Shown one piece after another: positions 16,604-21,792 of a stretch of 21,792 nt of DNA. The notes under the pieces are model-generated. The model made no database searches. It saw only the letters and a list, made by a program, of their open reading frames with translations, and had not been told where the DNA came from. Position 1 is the first letter of the stretch. Each line of letters starts with the position of its first letter. A program made the translations under genes and the position numbers. Source of the stretch: JAVVHH01 sp050954595 (GTDB lineage Bacteria > Pseudomonadota > Alphaproteobacteria > Acetobacterales > Acetobacteraceae); contig JBPBQE010000541.1 of the NCBI GenBank assembly GCA_050954595.1, forward strand, positions 1 through 21,792, in the 5' to 3' direction.

Positions 16604-16607
16604 GACA
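16590..16607 (+). promoter_or_regulatory. CrtJ/PpsR-type operator 2 (TGT-N12-ACA)
   Basis: TGTCAACTCATAATGACA is a second match to TGTN12ACA, here extended to TGTCA...TGACA, a near-perfect dyad. It spans the -10 box of the puf promoter. Its 8-bp distance to operator 1 matches the spacing seen at CrtJ-controlled promoters. Confidence 0.75.
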
Positions 16608-16670
16608 GGTAGGATTAGCGTTCGCTACCTACAAAGTCGGATCAACTATGAATATCGAGCGAGGCGCCTC

Positions 16671-17516
16671 ATGGCTCTGATGTCTTACGAGGCCAAGTAT
16701 CGCGTGCGTGGCGGTACGCTGATCGGTGGGGACCTGTTCGATTTCTGGGTCGGACCGTTCTATGTCGGATTCTTCGGCGTGACGACGATCTTCTTCGCCA
16801 CCCTTGGCACGTTATTGATTGTCTACGGCGCCGCGATCGGCCCAACTTGGGCATTATTCAAGATCAGCATCAATCCGCCACCGATCTCATATGGGCTGGG
16901 CTGGGCGCCGCTCGCCGATGGTGGGTTATGGCAGTTGATCACTATCTGCGCCCTCGGGGCGTTCTGCTCGTGGGCGCTGCGGCAGGTCGAGATCGCGCGC
17001 AAGCTGGGTATGGGGCTGCACGTGCCGTTCGCGTTCAGCGCCGCCATCTTCGCCTATGCCTCGCTCGTCGTGTTCCGCCCGATGCTCCTCGGTGCGTGGG
17101 GCTACGGCTTCCCCTACGGCATCATGAGCCACCTCGATTGGGTGTCCAACGTCGGCTACCAATACTTACACTTCCATTTCAATCCCGCGCACATGATCGC
17201 AGTGACCTGTTTCTTTACTACGACCTTTGCGCTGGCGCTGCATGGTGGCGAGATCCTCTCGGCGACCAACCCGGGCAAGGGCAAGACGCTGAAGGCCGAC
17301 GTGCACGAGAGCGTCTATTTCCGCGACACCATCACCTATTCGATCGGTGAACTCGGCATCCACCGGCTCGGTTACTTCGTGGCGATCAATGCCGGCGTCT
17401 GGAGCGCGATCTGCATCCTGATCTCGGGCCCGTTCTGGACCCGCGGCTGGCCATATTTCATGAGCTGGTACCTGAACATGCCCATCTGGGACGCCTACGG
17501 CTTCCATGGCTTCTAA
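16671..17516 (+). CDS. pufL: photosynthetic reaction centre L subunit PufL
   Basis: PufL is one of the two five-helix core subunits of the type II reaction centre in the intracytoplasmic membrane. The 281-residue product begins MALMSYEAKYRVRGGTLIGG and is collinear with R. sphaeroides L. Ligands kept (Met = 1, so one more than the usual number): His154 and His174 for bacteriochlorophyll, His191 and His231 for the non-haem iron, His169, Tyr163, Glu213 and Ser224. Differences: Gln105 at L104, Val211 at L210, Ser214 at L213. An ATG at 16671 with GAGG upstream replaces a longer frame starting at 16572. It is the first gene of its operon: no pufB, pufA or pufQ precedes it, and the next gene upstream is read away from it. 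Confidence 0.97.
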   Translation: MALMSYEAKYRVRGGTLIGGDLFDFWVGPFYVGFFGVTTIFFATLGTLLIVYGAAIGPTWALFKISINPPPISYGLGWAPLADGGLWQLITICALGAFCSWALRQVEIARKLGMGLHVPFAFSAAIFAYASLVVFRPMLLGAWGYGFPYGIMSHLDWVSNVGYQYLHFHFNPAHMIAVTCFFTTTFALALHGGEILSATNPGKGKTLKADVHESVYFRDTITYSIGELGIHRLGYFVAINAGVWSAICILISGPFWTRGWPYFMSWYLNMPIWDAYGFHGF

Positions 17517-17533
17517 CGAATAGGGAGGCCGAG

Positions 17534-18544
17534 ATGGCTCGCTTTCACACGCTCTATACGGCAATCCAGGTCACCGGCCCGGAAGAGGAGGAGATCCCGA
17601 TCGAAGGCTCGACCTTCGGCGGCCGGCTCGGCAAGCCGATCACCTCCAGGCTGCTCGGCATCATCGGCGAAACGCAGGTGTTCCCGGTCTATCTCGGCAT
17701 CACCGGCGTTCTGTCGCTGATCTGCGGCTTCATCGCCATCGAGATTATCGGCCTCAACTTCCTCGCTGCGGTGGACTGGAACGTCGTCCGTTTCATCAAG
17801 ATGTTGCCGTTCCTGGCCATCCAACCACCGCCGGCCAAGTATGGGCTGACGTTGTTCCCGCCGTTGGCCGAAGGCGGCTGGTGGCTGCTCGCCGGGTTCT
17901 TCCTGACCGCCTCAATCCTACTCTGGTGGGTCCGCATGTATCGCCGCGCCCGGGCGCTCGGCATGGGCACGCACGTCGCCTGGGCATTCGCCTCGGCCAT
18001 TTGGCTGTATCTCGTGCTCGGCTTCATCCGTCCGATCTGCATGGGCAGCTGGTCCGAAGCGGTGCCGTTCGGCATCGTCGAGCACCTGAACTGGACGGCG
18101 ACGTTCTCGGTCCGCTACGGAAACCTTTACTACAACCCGTTCCACATGCTCTCGATCGTGTTCCTGTATGGCTCGACGCTGCTGTTCGCCATGCATGCCG
18201 GCACCATCCTGGCCGTCACTCCATTCGGTGGCGAACGCGAGGCCCATGAAATCGCCGACCGCGGCACGGCCATGGAACGGTCGGCCCTATTTTGGCGCTG
18301 GACGATGGGGTTCAACGCGAACTTCGAGTCGATCCATCGCTGGATCTACTGGTTCGCCATCCTGACCACGATCACCGGCGGCATCGGCATTCTCATCACC
18401 GGGACGCTGGTCGACAACTGGTATCTGTGGGGCGTCAAGCACGGTATTGCGCCGGATTACGCGGTCATCAGCGGCCGACCCGACATCCTGCCGCCAGGCA
18501 TGATCAAGCTTCCCTCGCTGGCCACCCCGGAAGGTTTCCGATGA
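17534..18544 (+). CDS. pufM: photosynthetic reaction centre M subunit PufM
   Basis: PufM pairs with PufL to hold the special pair, QA and the iron. The 336-residue product keeps His184 and His204 (bacteriochlorophyll), His221, Glu in GGEREAHEI and His268 (iron), Tyr212 and Trp254 (M210 and M252 of R. sphaeroides). Tyr199 takes the place of Phe M197, as in Blastochloris. Glu46 occupies position M44, where R. sphaeroides has Asn and Blastochloris-type centres have Asp. A C-terminal extension of about 28 residues (DYAVISGRPDILPPGM onward) is of the sort found where a tetrahaem PufC binds. It starts 17 bases after pufL with GGGAGG as binding site; its stop overlaps pufC. Confidence 0.97.
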   Translation: MARFHTLYTAIQVTGPEEEEIPIEGSTFGGRLGKPITSRLLGIIGETQVFPVYLGITGVLSLICGFIAIEIIGLNFLAAVDWNVVRFIKMLPFLAIQPPPAKYGLTLFPPLAEGGWWLLAGFFLTASILLWWVRMYRRARALGMGTHVAWAFASAIWLYLVLGFIRPICMGSWSEAVPFGIVEHLNWTATFSVRYGNLYYNPFHMLSIVFLYGSTLLFAMHAGTILAVTPFGGEREAHEIADRGTAMERSALFWRWTMGFNANFESIHRWIYWFAILTTITGGIGILITGTLVDNWYLWGVKHGIAPDYAVISGRPDILPPGMIKLPSLATPEGFR

Positions 18545-19665
18545 TCCCGTCCTATTTGAAATGGTCTGCCGGGGTCGGCGCCGTCGTTGGCGTCGCCTTC
18601 ATCCTCGCTGTACCAAAATGGACGCATCCGTCCGCCGCCGGCATTCAGGTCGGGCCGCCGCCGACGTCGATGATCCTGTTCCCGCAAGGTCAGAAGGTGG
18701 AACCGGTGTCGCAGGTAGCCCCTGCGCCGCTGCCAGCGGTGGCGGCCAGCGGGCAACTCGCCAAGGCTGTTTATAAGAACGTCCAGGTGCTCGGCGACGT
18801 TGATCAGGCCGAGTTCATGCGGCTGCAGGAAGCCATCACCCAGTGGGTAGCGCCCAAGCAAGGCTGTGGCTTCTGTCATACCGGTGAGGACTACGCGTCC
18901 GACGCCAAGCCGCAGAAGATCGCCGCCCGACTGATGCTGTCGATGACGCGGACGATCAATGCCGACTGGTCCAACCACATCGCTCCCTCCGGCGTCACCT
19001 GCTACACCTGCCATCGCGGTCAGCCGATCCCGGCCGAGACCTGGTTCCCGCAGCCGCCCAAGCCGGCCAAGCTGTGGGTCGCCATCCAGCAGCCCTATAA
19101 CGAGTCGGCCGACACGGTCCGCAAGTTCTTCCCCGACAATGGCTGGGGTCTGTTCTACGTCGGGAACGAGAACATCTCCGGGCAGTCGCTGTCGGCGCTG
19201 CCGGATAACCAAGTCCATGCCGTCATCGTCGTCACTCGCATCTACGAGATGATGATGCAGATGTCCGACGGCATGGGCGTGAACTGTGGCTTCTGCCACA
19301 ACAGCCGCGCCTTCTGGGACTGGTCGCAGAGCACGCCTCAGCGCTGGACGGCCTATTACGCGCTTCAGCAGATCCGCGAACTGAACAACAACTTCCTGCT
19401 CAAACTTGCTGAGGCGATCCCGATGAAGCGGGCCCGCGTCAACGAGACGACTCTTCCGGTCATCCCGGCGGCAGAAGCGGGGATCCAGAACGGTAACGGA
19501 CTGGCGGTGTGCGCTACCTGTCACTACTCGCAGCCCAAGCCGATGGGCGGCGCCGACGTGATCAGCACCTATCCCTCGCTGGTCGGCACGCCGATGCCGC
19601 ACCCCGATACCACGGCGCAAGCGGCTCCGGCTCCGGCCGTCCGGCAAGAAGCGGAGGCCAAGTGA
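18541..19665 (+). CDS. pufC: reaction-centre-bound tetrahaem cytochrome c PufC
   Basis: PufC re-reduces the photo-oxidised special pair from the periplasmic side. Four c-type haem motifs are present: CGFCH (109-113), CYTCH (154-158), CGFCH (249-253) and CATCH (324-328), with methionine-rich helices (RLMLSMT, YEMMMQM) that supply axial ligands. At 374 residues it is of normal size. The N-terminus (SAGVGAVVGVAFILAV, 9-24) is a single hydrophobic segment with no cysteine, so it lacks the lipobox of the classical Blastochloris-type lipoprotein and is probably held by an uncleaved anchor. The ATG overlaps the pufM stop by four bases and GGAAGG lies upstream. Confidence 0.96.
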   Translation: MIPSYLKWSAGVGAVVGVAFILAVPKWTHPSAAGIQVGPPPTSMILFPQGQKVEPVSQVAPAPLPAVAASGQLAKAVYKNVQVLGDVDQAEFMRLQEAITQWVAPKQGCGFCHTGEDYASDAKPQKIAARLMLSMTRTINADWSNHIAPSGVTCYTCHRGQPIPAETWFPQPPKPAKLWVAIQQPYNESADTVRKFFPDNGWGLFYVGNENISGQSLSALPDNQVHAVIVVTRIYEMMMQMSDGMGVNCGFCHNSRAFWDWSQSTPQRWTAYYALQQIRELNNNFLLKLAEAIPMKRARVNETTLPVIPAAEAGIQNGNGLAVCATCHYSQPKPMGGADVISTYPSLVGTPMPHPDTTAQAAPAPAVRQEAEAK

Positions 19666-20477
19666 TGCTCCCAGGTGCCCTGACCGGCCAACTCGACGCG
19701 GTCCAAATCATCGTCGCGCTGTTCTTCCTCTTCTTCGCCGGGCTGATCTATTACCTACGCCGTGAGGATAAGCGGGAGGGCTACCCGCTGTGGGACGTTT
19801 CCCCGCGCAACGTCCCGATCGAAGGCTTCCCGCCGGTGCCGCCCACCAAGATCTATCTTCTGATGGAAGGCGGCACGACGGCGATGCCGCACCGCTTCGA
19901 GCCTTCCGCATCGCGGGCGATTCCGGCCGAACCGTATTTCGGCGCCCCGCTGATCCCGATCGGTGACGCGATGCTGGCCGAAGTCGGGCCCGGCGCCTAC
20001 CCGATGCGCAAGACCACGCCGCTGCTCTCCGAAGGCGAGCCCCAAGTGCAGCCGATGCGCGTGGCCCATGGGTGGGACGTGATGAAGGGCGATGCCGACC
20101 CGCGCGGCATGGCGGTGTTCGATGCCGGCAAGGTTGAGGTCGGCACCGTGGTCGACCTCTGGGTCGATCGTGGGGTGAAGATCCTGCGCTACCTCGAGGT
20201 CAAGCTGCATGGTGATCATGCCGCCAGCCCGAACATCCTGGTGCCGATCTTCCAGACCGACGTGCGTGAGAAGCGCCGGGTCGTGCTGATCAAGGCGATG
20301 CTGGCCGGGCACGTGCGCCTTGCCCCGCGCTTGGCCGATCCGGATATGATCAGCGCGCGTGAGGAAGACCAGGTGAACTCATATTTCAGCGCCGCCCATA
20401 TGTATGGCCGCGGACATGCTGGCGGCAGCGTCGTCTCCGACCCGGCTGAAACCCTGTTGCCGAGGTTCCCAGGATGA
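19665..20477 (+). CDS. puhA: photosynthetic reaction centre H subunit PuhA
   Basis: PuhA caps the cytoplasmic face of the L-M core and shapes the proton path to QB. The 270-residue product has one transmembrane helix (about 12-31, ending AGLIYYLRREDKREGYPL, a strong family signature), then a PRC-barrel-type cytoplasmic domain with GPGAYPMR, VVDLWVD and the EEDQVNSYFSAAHMYG segment. By eye Glu H173 of R. sphaeroides is Val171 here, and the DGHGH segment (H124-H128) reads SEGEP. It overlaps the pufC stop by one base with GGAGG upstream. Position directly behind pufC is unusual: in most purple bacteria puhA sits in the lhaA-puhABC cluster. Confidence 0.95.
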   Translation: MLPGALTGQLDAVQIIVALFFLFFAGLIYYLRREDKREGYPLWDVSPRNVPIEGFPPVPPTKIYLLMEGGTTAMPHRFEPSASRAIPAEPYFGAPLIPIGDAMLAEVGPGAYPMRKTTPLLSEGEPQVQPMRVAHGWDVMKGDADPRGMAVFDAGKVEVGTVVDLWVDRGVKILRYLEVKLHGDHAASPNILVPIFQTDVREKRRVVLIKAMLAGHVRLAPRLADPDMISAREEDQVNSYFSAAHMYGRGHAGGSVVSDPAETLLPRFPG

Positions 20478-21181
20478 GCGCCACGATTCCTACCGGTAGT
20501 CTTCCGGCCCATGCCGAGCGAGTTGGCACGTGCTTCGTCTCCCGCGCCCAGGGCGCCGCGACGCCGCGGCTGAAGACCGCCTCGCCATGGCCGTGGTCGG
20601 CACCGCCGCCGGTTCGGCTGGCGCCGGACGAGCAGATGCTGTGGCAGGGCGGGCCGACGTTCTCGTCGATGGCCGTACGCCTGTACCATATCCGCGCGGT
20701 CGCCGCGTACGGCGTGTTCCTCGTCATGGCCGACATCGTACAGGCCAAGATGCAGGGGCTGACGCTGTGGCCGGCCCTCGAGGCTGCCGGGCCGAGCGTG
20801 CTGACGATGGCCGCCGGCATGGCGATCTTCGCAGCGCTCGCCTGGTGCAGCGCCCGCACCACGCGGTACACGGTCACCAGCCATCGCGTCGTCATGCAAT
20901 GCGGTCTGGCGCTGCCCAAGAAGATCGGCATTCCGCTGCACCAAGTCAGCGCGGTCGCCGTGCGGACACGCGACGACGGCACCGGCGACATCACGCTGCT
21001 GCCGCGGCCCGGCACCAAGCTGATGTATCTCAAGCTGTGGCCCTTCGCCCGGCCGTGGCATTTCCGCAAGCCGGAGCCGATGCTCCGCGACGTGCCGGGC
21101 GCCGGCTATGTCGCCTCCGTGCTCAGCCGGAACGTCGCTTCCGTCGCCGAGCAGGCAGCTGCTTACGAGCGGTCAGTGTAG
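20474..21181 (+). CDS. puhB: photosynthetic complex assembly protein PuhB
   Basis: PuhB is a membrane protein with a PH-like (DUF304-type) domain that helps reaction-centre assembly in Rhodobacter. The 235-residue product has a proline-rich N-terminal segment of about 45 residues, then LAPDEQMLWQGGPTFSSMAV, HIRAVAAYGVFLV (first helix), a second helix around AAGMAIFAALAWCSA, and the typical TTRYTVTSHRVVMQCG and PLHQVSAVAVRT stretches of the PH-like domain. The start ATG overlaps the puhA stop (ATGA). It is the last gene of the cassette: puhC, acsF and other usual followers are absent. No clear terminator follows. Confidence 0.88.
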   Translation: MSATIPTGSLPAHAERVGTCFVSRAQGAATPRLKTASPWPWSAPPPVRLAPDEQMLWQGGPTFSSMAVRLYHIRAVAAYGVFLVMADIVQAKMQGLTLWPALEAAGPSVLTMAAGMAIFAALAWCSARTTRYTVTSHRVVMQCGLALPKKIGIPLHQVSAVAVRTRDDGTGDITLLPRPGTKLMYLKLWPFARPWHFRKPEPMLRDVPGAGYVASVLSRNVASVAEQAAAYERSV

Positions 21182-21313
21182 GCTTTACAACCAGAAACGA
21201 ACGCCAGGTTGCTTCAAATTTCAAAGAAACTTGTCGTGAGCTATTACGTTCAACGAACACGTTTGGCACTGCAGCTGAGCGGATAGTCGCTGCTCACTAG
21301 AAAGGTTCATTAC
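21182..21313. other. 132-base spacer after puhB
   Basis: AT-richer than its surroundings. It holds only a weak stem (CAACC/GGTTG, about 21189-21212) after puhB and a short hairpin GTTC-AAC-GAAC further on, so read-through from puhB into the lipoprotein gene is possible. I could not define a convincing promoter for the lipoprotein. Confidence 0.35.
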
Positions 21314-21538
21314 ATGCGTCTCGCAACCGTCGCTTCCGGTTCACTTCTCCTTCTCAGCCTTGCCGCTTGCTCCGGTTTCCAGGGCACCACGGCCACCGGC
21401 GCGACCCCGGCCGGCGCCGCGTCGACCTCGCGTGGTTCGGCGTCCATGCCGCAATCCGCCAACAGCCTGCCGGCCGGCGCCGCCGTGTCCGCTCCGATCG
21501 CTGGTTCGACGGGCCGCGTCGGCACCGCCACCTACTAA
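21314..21538 (+). CDS. small predicted lipoprotein, function unknown
   Basis: The 74-residue product begins with a textbook lipoprotein signal: MRLATVASGSLLLLSLAAC, with Cys19 in an LAAC lipobox. The mature part of about 55 residues is almost all Ala, Gly, Ser, Thr and Pro and lacks any domain I recognise. AGAAAGG precedes the ATG by about seven bases. A hairpin follows the stop. It may be a single gene or a tail of the puf-puh unit. It could be a small outer-membrane lipoprotein of the entericidin-like or YgdI-like style, but no family is claimed. Confidence 0.7.
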   Translation: MRLATVASGSLLLLSLAACSGFQGTTATGATPAGAASTSRGSASMPQSANSLPAGAAVSAPIAGSTGRVGTATY

Positions 21539-21544
21539 TAACAA

Positions 21545-21574
21545 TGGGATGGCCCGGTTTCCCGAGCCATCCCA
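21545..21574 (+). terminator. terminator hairpin after the small lipoprotein gene
   Basis: TGGGATGGC (21545-21553) pairs with GCCATCCCA (21566-21574), with possible inner CGG/CCG pairs. It begins six bases after the lipoprotein stop. There is no long U-run, but the strong GC stem and position fit a terminator that may end the whole plus-strand unit. Confidence 0.65.
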
Positions 21575-21589
21575 CTTGTAGCCAGTCGG

Positions 21590-21615
21590 TCCCTGATGCG
21601 ATGCCGCATCAGGGA
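21590..21615 (-). terminator. terminator hairpin after the phasin gene
   Basis: TCCCTGATGCG (21590-21600), loop ATGC, CGCATCAGGGA (21605-21615): a perfect 11-bp stem. It starts 15 bases beyond the phasin stop on the minus strand and faces the hairpin of the lipoprotein gene, so the two convergent genes each have their own terminator. Confidence 0.7.
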
Positions 21616-21630
21616 TGATCGCCGTGATGC

Positions 21631-21792
21631 CTAGCGGGACGCACCGCTCTTCTGTGCCATTGCCTTGACCTCGTCCATCGCCTCGGTGAAGCGATGGTTC
21701 AGCATGCTGAGGGCTTCGCCGTTGGAGCGCTGAATCAGGTCGGCCAACTCACGCATGTGGGCAACAGCGCGCTCATAGCCCTGCTTGACCAG
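21631..21792 (-). CDS. phasin family protein, C-terminal part (runs off the window)
   Basis: Only the last 53 codons and the stop (TAG at 21631-21633) are inside the window. They read on the minus strand as LVKQGYERAVAHMRELADLI followed by QRSNGEALSMLNHRFTEAMD and EVKAMAQKSGASR. The YERAVAHMRELADL and SNGEALSMLNHRF pattern is typical of phasins, amphipathic helical proteins that coat polyhydroxyalkanoate granules. The 5' end lies beyond position 21792, so length and start are unknown. A strong hairpin follows the stop. Confidence 0.75.
   Translation of the reverse strand: MVKQGYERAVAHMRELADLIQRSNGEALSMLNHRFTEAMDEVKAMAQKSGASR

Noticed and set aside
16572..16670. Upstream extension of pufL, or a vestigial pufA/pufB
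   Set aside because: The 33 extra codons cover the promoter and operator sites and have no antenna-protein features (no conserved His within a single hydrophobic helix).

Overview
The window looks like part of the chromosome of a high-GC alphaproteobacterium able to make a type II photosynthetic reaction centre. The gene content (puf/puh reaction-centre genes, urease, phasin, BacA-type UppP) and the protein style would fit an acidophilic phototroph of the Acetobacteraceae such as a Rhodopila relative. That placement is an inference from memory and was not tested by any search.

Layout. 1-409: AT-richer DNA with no intact gene. 410-4662 (minus): urease operon ureD-ureA-ureB-ureC-ecsC-ureE, tightly packed, with an EcsC-family gene inserted between ureC and ureE; ureF and ureG are not in the window. 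4710-5747 (minus): a matrixin/serralysin-like zinc protease with three C-terminal DUF5648-like repeats. 6088-9006 (minus): a three-domain methyltransferase/GT2/GT4 surface-glycan protein. 9061-10581 (plus): a Rieske-FAD reductase of the AIF-like type. 10579-11629: an IS630-type element about 1.05 kb long, bounded by TA and short inverted repeats, in which most of the transposase is missing and an SRAP (YedK/HMCES-like) gene sits instead. 11635-12822 (minus): an alanine/serine-glyoxylate-type aminotransferase. 12923-16145 (plus): uppP, an SGNH hydrolase and a peptide-type ABC substrate-binding protein. 16142-16546 (minus): a small secreted SH3-like protein. 16671-21181 (plus): pufL-pufM-pufC-puhA-puhB. 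21314-21538 (plus): a tiny lipoprotein. 21631-21792 (minus): the C-terminal end of a phasin, running off the window.

The most unusual part is the photosynthesis cassette. The L, M, cytochrome and H subunits plus the assembly factor PuhB are encoded in one translationally coupled operon. There are no pufB/pufA antenna genes, no pufQ and no bch genes nearby. The promoter in front of pufL carries two TGT-N12-ACA palindromes exactly 8 bp apart, the classical CrtJ/PpsR arrangement, overlapping a good sigma70-type -35/-10 pair. All bacteriochlorophyll and iron ligands are kept in L and M. By eye, however, several residues that deliver protons to QB in Rhodobacter sphaeroides are replaced (Asp L210, Asp L213, Glu H173, His H126/H128), with a Glu gained at M44, and Glu L104 is Gln. 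This reads as a complete but divergent, LH1-less reaction-centre unit, possibly a second photosystem beside a standard puf operon elsewhere in the genome.
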